From Betaproteobacteria bacterium UKL13-2 (lineage in GTDB: Bacteria; Pseudomonadota; Gammaproteobacteria; Burkholderiales; Usitatibacteraceae): a stretch of DNA of 64,000 nucleotides. The notes beneath the pieces were generated by a model. That model was not told where the DNA came from. It saw only the letters and a program-made list of their open reading frames with translations, and did no database searches. The DNA lies in assembly GCA_001602455.1 (NCBI GenBank), contig CP012157.1, forward strand, positions 2,165,733-2,229,732, read 5' to 3'. Position numbers and translations under genes: made by a program. Shown in pieces: positions 43,689-53,700 of the stretch; positions within the stretch are counted from its first letter, which is position 1, and every line of letters begins with the position of its first letter.

Positions 43689-44891
43689 CTAAGCCCGCCC
43701 GAAGATGATTTTTTCCTGCCGCAACAGTCGCGCAATCAATACCATCGCCACGACAAAGATGGCAGTGTTGATGGCGGCGGGGAGCAGGTAGTGGATCAGA
43801 TCCGTTGTTTCGCCGCGTAACAAACGGGTAATCACCATCAGTTGCGCCAGCACCGGCACAAACAACTGCCAGGTGGCGTCTTTGACCTGGGCGAACATCG
43901 CCACCGACGGGATCAATGCGACCAACGTTATTGCGTAGGATGCGTAGGTCTGGCCTTCCTTAAAGTTGCGACCGTATGTGGCGAGCAGCATTTGAATCGC
44001 CGCCATGGCCGGCGCAAAGGTAAGTAGCATCAGGAAAAACATGCCGTACTGCGCGGCAGATAGCGACAGTACCGAGCCTATCGCGGGCAGGTTGCCGTAT
44101 TTGAGGGTTAGCGCGAAACCCATCAGCGTCAATACGGCAATGCCCAAGCTGTATATCGATACCGCCACCCCCTTCCCCATCACCAGCGCATCGCGCCCGA
44201 TGGGCGTCATCAACAAGGGTTCAAGCGAGCCACGTTCGCGCTCCCCGGCGGCAAGGTCAACCGCCATTGCCGTGCAGCCCGTCACACAGCCGATCAACGT
44301 GATCCATGGGATGATAAACAGGACACCCGCCGCTCGCTGTGCCGCCGTGCCAAGGTTGGTGTCCTGAATTTCGACCGGGCGAAGCACCGATGGCGACACG
44401 CCCCGCGCCATGAGGCGCAATGTGGCGACTTCGGTATTGAAGGCACGAAGCACCCGTCGCAAGACGCCCTCTGACGCGGCGCTGGCGCTTTGTCTCGTAT
44501 CGTCGTACACCAGTTCAACTTTTGCTTCTCCAGTCAAGAATTTCTCGTTGAAATCGGCTGGAATCACCATCACAGCGTCGTGATTCCCCTGCTTAATCAG
44601 CGCCCGAAACTCCGGTTTTGGTGGGAGGATTTTCATATCCTGGCGTTGCAAGAAGTTGATCAGGTCAGGGGCATATTCGTTGCCGACAACATATATCTCC
44701 TTTTTCTCTGCTTTCGCTTCGATGGAGCCGATGAAATATCCAAGACCGAGCAAGATGATTGGTCCCATTGCAATGGAAAGCAAAAAAATCATGGTTGCAG
44801 TGCGTCTGTCGCGCAGATGATCGGTCAGCTCTTTCTTGGCGACGGTGAGGATGGTTTTAAGTTTTGGAATGCGTTGAGCGGCCATGTTCAT
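43689..44891 (-). CDS. ABC-2 type exporter permease (NatB-like)
   Basis: 400 residues. One N-terminal membrane helix (about 30-50), a large extracytoplasmic domain (about 55-200), then five to six helices in the C-terminal half. The motif AAGERERGSLEPLLMTPI is characteristic of NatB/YhaP-type ABC-2 permeases. With the ATPase overlapped by 4 nt it forms an efflux system; Na+ export is known for Bacillus NatAB but is not assured here. Confidence 0.92.
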   Translation of the reverse strand: MNMAAQRIPKLKTILTVAKKELTDHLRDRRTATMIFLLSIAMGPIILLGLGYFIGSIEAKAEKKEIYVVGNEYAPDLINFLQRQDMKILPPKPEFRALIKQGNHDAVMVIPADFNEKFLTGEAKVELVYDDTRQSASAASEGVLRRVLRAFNTEVATLRLMARGVSPSVLRPVEIQDTNLGTAAQRAAGVLFIIPWITLIGCVTGCTAMAVDLAAGERERGSLEPLLMTPIGRDALVMGKGVAVSIYSLGIAVLTLMGFALTLKYGNLPAIGSVLSLSAAQYGMFFLMLLTFAPAMAAIQMLLATYGRNFKEGQTYASYAITLVALIPSVAMFAQVKDATWQLFVPVLAQLMVITRLLRGETTDLIHYLLPAAINTAIFVVAMVLIARLLRQEKIIFGRA

Positions 44892-45637
44892 CCTGCCTCG
44901 GCTTGGTTAAGTGTCTCGTCGTCGATACCTGCCAGAACCACAAAGGCATCCTCAAGATTTTCGCGCCCACTCTGGGCAAGTAACGCTTCGGTGGGACCTT
45001 GCGCACAAACTTTGCCTTTGGCGATGATGATGATTTCGTCACAAAGTGCGGCGACCTCCTGCATGATGTGCGATGAGAACATCACGGTGCGGCCTTCTGC
45101 TCTGAGGCGCTTGATTAGTTCTCGCAAGGCGCGAGTTGTCATCACATCGAGCCCGTTCGTCGGTTCGTCAAGAATGACAGTCGAAGGCTCATGCACGAGG
45201 GCGCGGGTGATGGCGACCTTCATGCGCTCACCTTGCGAGAAGCCGTCGGTACGGCGATCAATGATGCTCGCCATATCCAGCCAATTTGTGAATCGCGCAA
45301 TCGTCGCCTCGCTCCTCGCGACATCAATGCCGTGAAGTTCGGCGTAGTAGCGAATGTTCTCGCGCGCCGTCAAGCGGGTGTACAAGCCCCGCGCATCGGT
45401 CAAGATGCCGCAAGCGCGACGGGCGCGATCCGGCTCTTGGACAACGTCAAATCCGTCAACGAGCGCGGTGCCACTGTCGATTTCGACGAGCGAGCCAATC
45501 ATGCGGATGGTCGTCGTTTTCCCTGCACCATTGGGCCCGAGGAGGCCGGTGATTTGACCATTCGGCGCAGTGAACGATATTTGATCGACGGCCACGACAC
45601 TGCCAAATGATTTGGAGAGATTTCGCACTTCAATCAT
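44888..45637 (-). CDS. ABC exporter ATP-binding protein (NatA-like)
   Basis: 249 residues. Walker A GPNGAGKTTT (about 35-44), ABC signature degenerate as FSQGERMKVA, Walker B VILDEPTNGLD and switch His in SSHIMQE. ATP hydrolysis drives the permease encoded immediately downstream. It overlaps both neighbours by 4 nt, so hydrolase, ATPase and permease are made from one transcript. Confidence 0.94.
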   Translation of the reverse strand: MIEVRNLSKSFGSVVAVDQISFTAPNGQITGLLGPNGAGKTTTIRMIGSLVEIDSGTALVDGFDVVQEPDRARRACGILTDARGLYTRLTARENIRYYAELHGIDVARSEATIARFTNWLDMASIIDRRTDGFSQGERMKVAITRALVHEPSTVILDEPTNGLDVMTTRALRELIKRLRAEGRTVMFSSHIMQEVAALCDEIIIIAKGKVCAQGPTEALLAQSGRENLEDAFVVLAGIDDETLNQAEAG

Positions 45638-47178
45638 GGCGTGCTCCCCAGATTCGTCGCGAGCTTGACGCCTTCACGTTTCGGCTTATCGGCCATCGTA
45701 CGGAAGTAACTTGGTCTCGGCAGCCGCTTGAAGCATTCGCCATCCAAACCCTCTACGCTCGCTTTTTCAATAAACTGCTTCAGAATTTTTGATCCACATG
45801 CGTGTTGGGATACGCCGTGCCCGATATTGGGCGCAACAAAATGCACACTCTTGGAAAAACCGCGCTGGACTTCATCGCCAAAAATCGGCGGGGTCACGGG
45901 GTCAATGCCACCGGACAAAATCAGAATCGGCTTATCAGATGTGATCGGTGTATGAAAATCTGCCGCGACCTTGCCCTTGGGCCAGAGTTCGCACGCGGTG
46001 GCAAATTCCCGGATGAACATGGATTGAAATGGCTGAATTTTGTCTGCCTCAGCCGTGGCCATCGCATCAATCCTCGCCACGTCTTCATTGCAAGACACGG
46101 ACAGGCGCATCCCAAAGGCGATCTTATCCTCGGCAAAACTTGTGAAGGCACTAGATGCGGCCAAGAGTGGCGCGTAATTGCCACTGGACGCTTGACTCAT
46201 CAACTCGGGCAGCAACGCAACCAACTGCGGTACATAGAGTAACGAAAAAACCTGCGTCATCACCATTTGGTTCGAGACGGTGATGTCACGCAGGCGATTG
46301 GTTAATGGATCGCGCACGCTCACCTTTTCAGGCTGTCTTTCGAGCTTATCCAGGAGCGCAAACAGGCCAGTCCGAAACCGTGGGTAGTTCTTCGTGCAGA
46401 CTGGATCTGCCTCACAGGCCTTGAATGCCGCCTCAAGAGAAGCAGACGCATCGCGGGCAAATGTTGCCGGTAGTGCCATAGAAGGTGAAGCCACGCCATC
46501 AAGGACGGCCGTGCGAACGCGGTCTGGGTAGCGGCGCAGATATTCTTGTGCGCTACGTGTTCCGTAGGATGCGCCCCACAGATTGATTTTGTCGTACCCA
46601 AGTGCGGCGCGCACCTCATCATAGTCCGCCATGGCCGCTGTCGTGCCATATTGGGTCAGATCAGCGCGTTTGGATAACAAATCCCGACAATCGGAGACCA
46701 GCGTTAATGTGAAGTTTCGGCGAGACTCGGCCGATACGATTTGGGCAATCTCTTCATCTGGAAATTTGCAGTTGAGAAGGTTCGACTTTCCGGTGCCTCG
46801 TTGGTCGATAAACACGATATCGCGCTTGGTGCTGAGGCCCGATAGCGGCGGCATGACTGCGGCGATGACGTCCGTTGCGGCTTGGCCGGGACCACCGGCA
46901 AAAACAAAGATGGGATCAGGTTCTTTGATGCGTGCGGACGCTGGATAAACAACAAGATTTAACGCGATTTTTCGACCGGATTTGGTCTCGCGATTCTCGA
47001 TTACATCAAAAGTGGCGCACTTTAGCGCGCTATCTGTGCCGGGCACGCGGCAGTCTTTAAGTGCAATCGTGGCAATTGTGGCGGCAGTTTCAGGTGATTG
47101 ATCACCCGAGCAGCCGAATAACAATCCAGCCCCTAATGGCGCTAAGGCGTACAGAAATTTACGAAACGTGGAGATCAT
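45634..47178 (-). CDS. alpha/beta-hydrolase lipoprotein (TAP-like, S33 peptidase family)
   Basis: 514 residues from the ATG at 47178 (MISTFRKFLYALA); the longer frame to 47238 lacks a signal peptide. Lipobox LLFGC places it in an envelope membrane. Oxyanion-loop motif FAGGPGQ, IDQRGTGKS, nucleophile in GASYGT, catalytic His in NIGHGVS, and a TAP-like C-terminal domain with conserved cysteines. Family members are proline iminopeptidases or tripeptidyl aminopeptidases. Coupling to an ABC exporter suggests the substrate may be handled jointly, which is inference. Confidence 0.88.
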   Translation of the reverse strand: MISTFRKFLYALAPLGAGLLFGCSGDQSPETAATIATIALKDCRVPGTDSALKCATFDVIENRETKSGRKIALNLVVYPASARIKEPDPIFVFAGGPGQAATDVIAAVMPPLSGLSTKRDIVFIDQRGTGKSNLLNCKFPDEEIAQIVSAESRRNFTLTLVSDCRDLLSKRADLTQYGTTAAMADYDEVRAALGYDKINLWGASYGTRSAQEYLRRYPDRVRTAVLDGVASPSMALPATFARDASASLEAAFKACEADPVCTKNYPRFRTGLFALLDKLERQPEKVSVRDPLTNRLRDITVSNQMVMTQVFSLLYVPQLVALLPELMSQASSGNYAPLLAASSAFTSFAEDKIAFGMRLSVSCNEDVARIDAMATAEADKIQPFQSMFIREFATACELWPKGKVAADFHTPITSDKPILILSGGIDPVTPPIFGDEVQRGFSKSVHFVAPNIGHGVSQHACGSKILKQFIEKASVEGLDGECFKRLPRPSYFRTMADKPKREGVKLATNLGSTP

Positions 47179-47243
47179 AAGATAGATAAAAGATGAAGGT
47201 CGAGGCGGGTTTGGCGAGCAACAATTGATCTTGCCCACCGCTA

Positions 47244-47330
47244 GCCTGAATACTTCATGGATCGCCCGTTCACCTACTGACCCGCTTTCGAACGCGCCCC
47301 CATGAGATGTTGAGGCTAGGCGAACATTAT
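47244..47330 (+). repeat. degenerate direct repeat, copy 1
   Basis: Shares GCCTGAATA-TTCA, GCTTTC-AACGCGCCCCC and the CTAG-C-AACA stretch, in order, with 47431-47546. Confidence 0.65.
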
Positions 47331-47430
47331 CTTACTAAACCAACTACACCTGCCACTCTGGACGAACCCCGCGCAACTGGCGACGAAACCCCACCGTCAA
47401 GGCGCGAAGTCCAATCTATCAAAACAACGA

Positions 47431-47546
47431 GCCTGAATATTTCAGGGGTCGCCTGCTGCGTCGAAAAAAACGCTCACCCACTCGCTCACCCACTCGGCCG
47501 CTTTCAAACGCGCCCCCGTGCAGTGTTCAGTCTAGCCAAACACAAT
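47431..47546 (+). repeat. degenerate direct repeat, copy 2 (includes clpB 3' end)
   Basis: Same ordered blocks as copy 1 with about 30 extra bases. The last 15 bases are the final codons and stop of clpB, so copy 1 resembles a diverged duplicate of the clpB tail and its downstream flank. Confidence 0.6.
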
Positions 47547-50105
47547 CCCGCCGTTGTTTAACGCGACGTGTACCACGGAATTAGGCGGGTATTTGCCCTC
47601 CAAGATCGCTTTGGCAAGCGGGTTCTCGATTTGTTGTTGGATGGCGCGCTTTAGCGGTCGCGCCCCATAAACCGGGTCAAATCCAGCCTTGGCAATCTCA
47701 GCCATTGCCTCCACACTGACGTCAAGCTGGAGTCCCATTGCCGCCAAGCGTCCGACCAAACCGGCTAACTGAATCTTGGCGATGGACGCAATGTTCGCCT
47801 CGTCGAGCGCATGGAACACCACCACTTCGTCGATACGGTTAACGAACTCGGGCTTGAAGTAAGTTTTGACTTCTGCCATCACCGCAAGCTTGACCACGCC
47901 ATAGTCGGAGCCCGACATGGCTTGGATTTGCTGGGAGCCTAGGTTGGAGGTCATGACAATGACTGTGTTCTTGAAATCCACTGTGCGGCCCTGTCCGTCG
48001 GTCATGCGACCGTCGTCGAGTACTTGCAGCAACACATTGAACACATCCGGGTGCGCCTTCTCAACTTCATCGAGCAAGATGACCGAATACGGTTTACGGC
48101 GTACCGCTTCCGTCAAATAGCCGCCCTCATCGTAACCCACATAGCCGGGCGGCGCGCCGATCATTCGCGCAACGGAGTGTTTTTCCATAAATTCCGACAT
48201 GTCGATACGGATCATGTGGTCTTCAGAGTCGAAGAGGAAATTGGCCAGCGCTTTGCACAGTTCTGTTTTACCAACCCCCGTAGGCCCCAGGAAAAGGAAC
48301 GAACCGTATGGGCGGTTGGGGTCCCCAAGCCCTGCTCTTGAGCGACGGATGGCATCTGATACGAGTCGAACCGCCTCGTCTTGGCCGATCACACGTTCAT
48401 GTAATTTTGCCTCCATGTGAACGAGCTTTTCACGTTCTCCTTGCATCATTTTTGAGACAGGAATACCGGTGGCACGAGATACCACTTCGGCGATCTCTTC
48501 GGCACCGACGTGTGTTCGCAGCAACTGTGTTTTTCCAAGCTTCGCCTCGCCTTTTTCGGCGTGCTTCAACTGCGCTTCAAGCTGTGGCAACTTGCCATAT
48601 TGCAACTCGGCGAGTTTGTCGAATTGCCCCTTGCGCTGAAGCTCTCCCATTTGTGAGCGGATGCGTTCAATTTCTTCCTTGATGTGCTGCGTACCCTGAA
48701 GCGCCGATTTTTCCGATTTCCAAATCTCTTCAAGATCAGAGTATTCGCGCTCCGCGCGATCAATCTCTTCTTCGATCAGCGCGAAACGCTTTTGCGATGC
48801 CTCATCCTTTTCTTTGCGCACGGCTTCACGCTCGATCTTCAACTGGATGAGGCGACGATCCAATTTGTCCATCACCTCGGGCTTCGAATCAATCTCCATC
48901 TTGATGCGAGCGGCAGCCTCATCGATCAGGTCGATTGCCTTATCCGGTAAGAAACGGTCGGTAATGTAGCGATGGGACAACTCCGCTGCGGCCACGATAG
49001 CCGGGTCAGTAATTTCAACCCCGTGATGCAATTCATACTTTTCTTGCAGGCCGCGCAGGATCGCAATGGTGGACTCGACTGAAGGCTCGTCAACCAAGAC
49101 TTTCTGGAAACGTCGTTCCAGTGCGGCGTCTTTCTCAACGTATTTGCGATATTCGTCCAGCGTGGTCGCACCAATGCAATGCAACTCGCCTCGCGCCAGC
49201 GCGGGCTTCAACATATTGCCGGCGTCCATTGCACCTTCGGCTTTGCCCGCGCCCACCATCGTGTGTAACTCATCGATGAAGACGATGGTCTGCCCCTCAT
49301 CTTGCTGTAGCTCCTTCAGAACTGTCTTCAGGCGCTCCTCGAACTCGCCGCGGTATTTAGCCCCGGCCAACAATGCCGCCATATCAAGCGACAACACGCG
49401 CTTGCCTTTAAGACTTTCCGGCACCTCGCCGTTGATGATGCGTTGTGCCAAACCTTCAACGATGGCAGTCTTGCCGACGCCAGGCTCGCCGATTAACACC
49501 GGATTGTTCTTGGTGCGGCGTTGGAGCACTTGAATCGCCCGCCGAATCTCGTCGTCGCGACCAATAACAGGGTCCAGCTTGCCCATGCGAGCGCGCTCGG
49601 TGAGATCGATCGTGTATTTCTTTAACGCCTCACGCTGGCCTTCTGCGTCTTGCGAATCGACGGATGCAGCACCACGCACCGCCATGATGGCGGCTTCTAG
49701 CGAGTTTCGTGTGGCACCGTGCTCTTTGAGCAGACGGCCACACTCGCCTTTATCGTTAGCGACAGCGAGTAAAAACCATTCAGAGGCGATAAATTGATCG
49801 CCACGTTTACTCGCTTCTTTGTCGGTCAGGTTGAGCAAATTGGACAGATCGCGGGACACAGCGATTTCTCCACCCGTACCTTCAACTTTTGGCAACCGCT
49901 TAATCGATTGTTCGAGCGCGGCGCGTAGCTTCGGTACGGCGACTCCCGCACGCGATAACAAGGAGGCATTGCCGCCGTCCGCGTCGTCGATCAGCGCGAC
50001 CAACAAGTGCTGCGGTTCGATATAGCTGTTGTCGTGGGCCAGCGCAGCCGACTGGGCATCGGCGAGTGCTTGCTGGAACCGGGTTGTTAGTTTGTCTGTG
50101 CGCAT
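47532..50105 (-). CDS. clpB: ATP-dependent disaggregase ClpB
   Basis: 857 residues. N-domain (1-145), first AAA+ module with [13 protein letters not shown], a middle coiled-coil domain (about 410-530) that distinguishes ClpB from ClpA/ClpC, and a second AAA+ module with [13 protein letters not shown]. With DnaK it solubilises protein aggregates after heat stress. A GGAGG ribosome binding site lies about 9 nt before the ATG. A sigma32-like promoter is found at 50276-50303. Confidence 0.98.
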   Translation of the reverse strand: MRTDKLTTRFQQALADAQSAALAHDNSYIEPQHLLVALIDDADGGNASLLSRAGVAVPKLRAALEQSIKRLPKVEGTGGEIAVSRDLSNLLNLTDKEASKRGDQFIASEWFLLAVANDKGECGRLLKEHGATRNSLEAAIMAVRGAASVDSQDAEGQREALKKYTIDLTERARMGKLDPVIGRDDEIRRAIQVLQRRTKNNPVLIGEPGVGKTAIVEGLAQRIINGEVPESLKGKRVLSLDMAALLAGAKYRGEFEERLKTVLKELQQDEGQTIVFIDELHTMVGAGKAEGAMDAGNMLKPALARGELHCIGATTLDEYRKYVEKDAALERRFQKVLVDEPSVESTIAILRGLQEKYELHHGVEITDPAIVAAAELSHRYITDRFLPDKAIDLIDEAAARIKMEIDSKPEVMDKLDRRLIQLKIEREAVRKEKDEASQKRFALIEEEIDRAEREYSDLEEIWKSEKSALQGTQHIKEEIERIRSQMGELQRKGQFDKLAELQYGKLPQLEAQLKHAEKGEAKLGKTQLLRTHVGAEEIAEVVSRATGIPVSKMMQGEREKLVHMEAKLHERVIGQDEAVRLVSDAIRRSRAGLGDPNRPYGSFLFLGPTGVGKTELCKALANFLFDSEDHMIRIDMSEFMEKHSVARMIGAPPGYVGYDEGGYLTEAVRRKPYSVILLDEVEKAHPDVFNVLLQVLDDGRMTDGQGRTVDFKNTVIVMTSNLGSQQIQAMSGSDYGVVKLAVMAEVKTYFKPEFVNRIDEVVVFHALDEANIASIAKIQLAGLVGRLAAMGLQLDVSVEAMAEIAKAGFDPVYGARPLKRAIQQQIENPLAKAILEGKYPPNSVVHVALNNGGIVFG

Positions 50106-50147
50106 CGCGTGCTATCCTCCAAAAAAAAGCCGTCGTGCTATCGTGCT

Positions 50148-50190
50148 AAGTGTCGTGCTTGTAGGTGTTGTGCTAGTAAGTGTCGTGCTT
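50148..50190 (+). repeat. short direct repeats in the clpB leader
   Basis: AAGTGTCGTGCTT occurs at 50148-50160 and 50178-50190, with shorter TCGTGCTA copies at 50133-50148. They lie in the predicted 5' untranslated region of clpB. Confidence 0.7.
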
Positions 50191-50275
50191 CATATCTTGC
50201 TACAGACCGCTATTTTGTCGCTTATGCTTGACGGGCTTCGTTGCCCAGCGAACAAAGCAAGTGCCCTTTTGTGGT

Positions 50276-50303
50276 AGATGCGTGTTCCCCTATAGTTTTC
50301 AAG
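50276..50303 (-). promoter_or_regulatory. sigma32 (RpoH)-type promoter for clpB
   Basis: Minus strand: CTTGAAA (50297-50303) equals the RpoH -35 consensus. After 13 nt comes ACGCATCT (50276-50283), matching CCCCATNT at five of seven fixed positions. It would give a leader of about 165 nt. The -35 almost touches the nadC start codon on the other strand. Confidence 0.6.
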
Positions 50304-50310
50304 GTCATTC

Positions 50311-51210
50311 ATGTCCAAAAATTTGAAAGACGCTGATCGCGAGACCATCGGCCACCATCACCACGACATCGAAACGACCGTGACCAAGGATGTCACCTTG
50401 GCGCTCAGCGAAGATGTGGGCACCGGCGACCTGACGGCACAACTGATAGCGGCGGATAAGCAGGCAGTGGCGAGCGTCATGACACGCGTTGACGGCATAC
50501 TCGCCGGTCAGGACTGGTTTAACCGCACCTTTACCGAACTTGATCCCGACTGTGAGCTGTTCTGGCATGTCAAGGATGGTGACGCCATTACTGCGGGACA
50601 GCCGTTATGCGAGGTGTCAGGAAACGCACGCGCCATGCTCAGCGCCGAACGTACTGCACTCAACTTTTTGCAAACAATGTCAGCCGTCGCAACCAAGACC
50701 GCCACCTATGTTGTGGCGGTTCGAGGAACCAAGGCAAAAATTCTCGACACACGTAAAACGTTACCGGGCCTGCGTGTGGCGTTGAAGTATGCCGTTGCGG
50801 TCGGCGGCGGGGTAAATCATCGCATCGGTTTGTTCGATGGCATTCTGATCAAGGAGAATCACATCATGGCGGCGGGCAGTATCAGCGCGGCTCTGCAGTC
50901 GGCATTTAATCTTGTCAAACATGCTGCCGCGGCCGATACCATGATCGAAATTGAAGTCGAAACACTGGGGCAACTCGAACAGGCGCTCGCGGCCGGTGCA
51001 AGACTGATTTTGCTGGATAATTTCACGATTGAAACCATGCGTGAGGCGGTTCGTCTTAATGCGGGTCGCGCTGAACTTGAAGCTTCCGGCGGGGTCACTC
51101 TCCAGTCGGTTCGACAAATTGCAGAAACCGGTGTGGATCGCATTTCGATTGGCACCTTAACCAAAGATATTCAAGCGTTGGATCTATCCATGCGCTTCAA
51201 ACTTCACTAA
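50311..51210 (+). CDS. nadC: quinolinate phosphoribosyltransferase (decarboxylating)
   Basis: 299 residues. Conserved catalytic and substrate-binding stretches DTRKTLPGLR, KYAVAVGGGVNHRIGLFDG and LIKENHI, and EIEVETLGQLEQAL near the C-terminus. It makes nicotinate mononucleotide from quinolinate and PRPP in de novo NAD synthesis. About 25 N-terminal residues before VTLALSEDVGTGDLT are variable. Divergent from clpB. Confidence 0.97.
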   Translation: MSKNLKDADRETIGHHHHDIETTVTKDVTLALSEDVGTGDLTAQLIAADKQAVASVMTRVDGILAGQDWFNRTFTELDPDCELFWHVKDGDAITAGQPLCEVSGNARAMLSAERTALNFLQTMSAVATKTATYVVAVRGTKAKILDTRKTLPGLRVALKYAVAVGGGVNHRIGLFDGILIKENHIMAAGSISAALQSAFNLVKHAAAADTMIEIEVETLGQLEQALAAGARLILLDNFTIETMREAVRLNAGRAELEASGGVTLQSVRQIAETGVDRISIGTLTKDIQALDLSMRFKLH

Positions 51211-51219
51211 AAAGAGACC

Positions 51220-51981
51220 ATGACTCGAATCGCCAAACTCCTGCTTGCCTCCACAACAATGTTTGTCTTCGTGGGTTGCGCGTCCACCTCGGCGCCGAAC
51301 GCCGATCCTTGGGAGGGCTTTAACCGCGGTTCGTTTGCGGTAAACGAAGCCATCGATAAAGCCGTGTTGACGCCGGTGGCAAAAGGCTATCAGGCTGTGA
51401 CACCGACCTTTGTTCGCTCGGGTGTGTCGAACGTATTTAGCAACGTGGGGGATGTCGGGACTGGTATCAATAACCTGCTTCAGGGTAAACCGGGCAGCGC
51501 GTTGTCCGATTTTGGTCGCGTACTAGTCAATTCGACGCTCGGCATTCTTGGGCTATTTGATGTCGCCTCACCAATGGGCCTGGACCAAAACAACGAGGAC
51601 TTTGGCCAAACACTCGGCAAATGGGGCGTTGGGTCAGGTCCGTATCTGGTGCTACCGTTGCTTGGACCTTCCACGCTACGCGATGCCGTGGGTCGAGTCC
51701 CCGATCGTTACACCTCGTATAACCATTATTTGGAACACGTACCCACCAGCAACAGCTTGCGCGGGCTGAATATCATCCACATTCGAGCCGAGTTATTGGC
51801 GGCTGGGAAAACCCTTGAAGAGGCTTCTTTGGACAAATACCAGTTCTTGCGGGATGCATACTTACAGCGCCGCTTAAGTCAAGTACACGACGGCAAGGTG
51901 CCGCAGTCGCTACGAGACAAACTTGAGGAGGATTTAGAGACATCGCCAGCCGCTTCTTCCAAGCCCAACACGACAAAATGA
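51220..51981 (+). CDS. mlaA: phospholipid-retrieval lipoprotein MlaA (VacJ)
   Basis: 253 residues. Lipobox FVGC with Cys20, then DPWEGFNRGSFAVNEAID and the core LLQGKPGSALSDFGRVLVNSTLGILGLFDVA and DFGQTLGKWGVGSGPYLVLPLLGPST, both diagnostic of MlaA. It sits in the outer membrane and passes mislocalised phospholipids to the Mla pathway. No other mla genes are in the window. It overlaps the next ORF by 4 nt. Confidence 0.96.
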   Translation: MTRIAKLLLASTTMFVFVGCASTSAPNADPWEGFNRGSFAVNEAIDKAVLTPVAKGYQAVTPTFVRSGVSNVFSNVGDVGTGINNLLQGKPGSALSDFGRVLVNSTLGILGLFDVASPMGLDQNNEDFGQTLGKWGVGSGPYLVLPLLGPSTLRDAVGRVPDRYTSYNHYLEHVPTSNSLRGLNIIHIRAELLAAGKTLEEASLDKYQFLRDAYLQRRLSQVHDGKVPQSLRDKLEEDLETSPAASSKPNTTK

Positions 51982-52226
51982 GTGGGCTCGAAGTCAGCCT
52001 GTTGGTGGTGTTTTTGGCGTTTTGCGTCATCATGGGCGCTGTGCTGATGTTCTGCATCCGCGAACGCAGGCTGATCGATGGGCTGACGAACGTCGCCCCC
52101 ATGAGCGCCGAGGCGATTGAAAACGAAGACAATCGATTGGTCAAGGTACTGTTTGGCGCGATCGTCGCCGGTGCGCTGCTCGCACTGATTACCGGTTATC
52201 TCGTGTTTATCCGGGACTGGAATTAG
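51978..52226 (+). CDS. small two-helix membrane protein
   Basis: 82 residues, starting on the mlaA stop (ATGA). Hydrophobic helices at about 5-27 and 56-76 flank an acidic linker (MSAEAIENEDNR). It ends VFIRDWN. Translational coupling to mlaA supports reality and perhaps a shared envelope role. No family is recognised. Confidence 0.7.
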   Translation: MSGLEVSLLVVFLAFCVIMGAVLMFCIRERRLIDGLTNVAPMSAEAIENEDNRLVKVLFGAIVAGALLALITGYLVFIRDWN

Positions 52227-52257
52227 TTTAAATTCAAAAACTTACACGAGTAAGTTG

Positions 52258-53700
52258 CTAAATAGCATTAAGATTGCAGCCTTTGGCAATCGCCTCTTTG
52301 AGCTTGTCAACTGATGTCGTCAGCACCGCGAATCGCTGCGGAAGCGCCTCGATATCGATGTACTTCTCGGGCCGGGGCGGGTTGTGGCCGAGCGCCTCTA
52401 CCATGGTGGCTTCAAATTTGGCCGGGAGTGCGGTCTCCAAACAGATTAACGGCTCGTGACTTTCATGCTGTTGCAGTCCAGCCTTGATGCCGTCTGCGGT
52501 GTGCGGGTCGATATCGACCCCGTATTTCTGATGCACCATACGGATAGTGTCCAGCCGATCTTGATGGGTGGACTTTGCCGAAATGAACCCGAACGCCGGC
52601 ACCCGCGCCCAGAGCTGCTCACAAGCGGCAAGATCAAAGCCGCCCTCGGTGTCGACCTTGAGCATCAGTTCACGAACGATTGCGGGGTCCCGCCAAACGA
52701 GGTCGAACAAAAAGCGCTCAAAATTCGACGCCTTTGAGATATCCATCGACGGGCTCGACGTCTGTTTTGTGTCAATCGACTGGCGGGGTCGATACTTGCC
52801 CGTCTGAAAAAACTCGTCAAGCACGTCGTTTTCGTTGGTGGCCACAATCAATTGTCGGATCGGCAGACCCATCATACGTGCGACGTGTCCGGCTAACACA
52901 TTACCGAAATTGCCGGAAGGCACCGAAAAACTAACTTTTTCCGAATTGTTGGTGGTCGCCGCAAAGTATCCTTTGAAGTAGTAGACAACCTGAGCAACGA
53001 TGCGCCCCCAGTTGATTGAATTAACCGCGCCAATCCGATACTGGGCCTTGAAATTCAGGTCGTTAGACACGGCTTTCACCATATCCTGACAGTCGTCAAA
53101 CACACCTTCTACGGCAAAGTTATGGATGTTGGTATCTTGAATGGAGAACATCTGTGCCGTTTGGAAGGGAGACATCTTGCCCTTCGGCGACAACATAAAC
53201 ACCCGCACCCCCCGCTTCGATTTCATCGCGTGTTCCGCCGCCGAGCCGGTATCGCCGGAGGTCGCGCCTAGAATGTTAAGTTCGAGCCCGTCCCTCGCGA
53301 GAACGTATTCAAATAAATGGCCAAGCCACTGCATTGCCACGTCCTTGAAGGCCAGCGTCGGGCCATTGGAACACTGGAGCAGGTGTAGTCCGGGCGTCAA
53401 ATTGACCAACGGCGTGATGTCGGCTGATCCAAACACCTCTTTGCGATAGGTCTTGTTGATGATGTTGCGTAAATCATCCGCCGGAATATCGTCGACAAAG
53501 CGCGAAATGATGTTGTAGGCCAGTGCCGGATACGACAACGTCCGCATCTGTGCCAGCTCGTCGACTGTCAGTGACGGATACGCTTGCGGCACATACAGGC
53601 CCCCGTCAGGTGCCAAGCCAGCGAGCAGGATGTCACAAAAGGACTTCGGGTTATCGGCGTCGGCCCCGCGCGTCGAGACGTATTTCGCAGACTGCACCAT
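52258..53700 (-). CDS. thrC: threonine synthase
   Basis: 480 residues, the long bacterial class. MVQSAKYVSTRG at the N-terminus, PLP lysine in GPTLAFKDVAMQW, and ILGATSGDTGSAAEHAM binding the phosphate. It converts O-phosphohomoserine to threonine. The ATG shares one nucleotide with the hom stop codon (TAATG). Last gene of the alaC-GNAT-hom-thrC operon. Confidence 0.97.
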   Translation of the reverse strand: MVQSAKYVSTRGADADNPKSFCDILLAGLAPDGGLYVPQAYPSLTVDELAQMRTLSYPALAYNIISRFVDDIPADDLRNIINKTYRKEVFGSADITPLVNLTPGLHLLQCSNGPTLAFKDVAMQWLGHLFEYVLARDGLELNILGATSGDTGSAAEHAMKSKRGVRVFMLSPKGKMSPFQTAQMFSIQDTNIHNFAVEGVFDDCQDMVKAVSNDLNFKAQYRIGAVNSINWGRIVAQVVYYFKGYFAATTNNSEKVSFSVPSGNFGNVLAGHVARMMGLPIRQLIVATNENDVLDEFFQTGKYRPRQSIDTKQTSSPSMDISKASNFERFLFDLVWRDPAIVRELMLKVDTEGGFDLAACEQLWARVPAFGFISAKSTHQDRLDTIRMVHQKYGVDIDPHTADGIKAGLQQHESHEPLICLETALPAKFEATMVEALGHNPPRPEKYIDIEALPQRFAVLTTSVDKLKEAIAKGCNLNAI

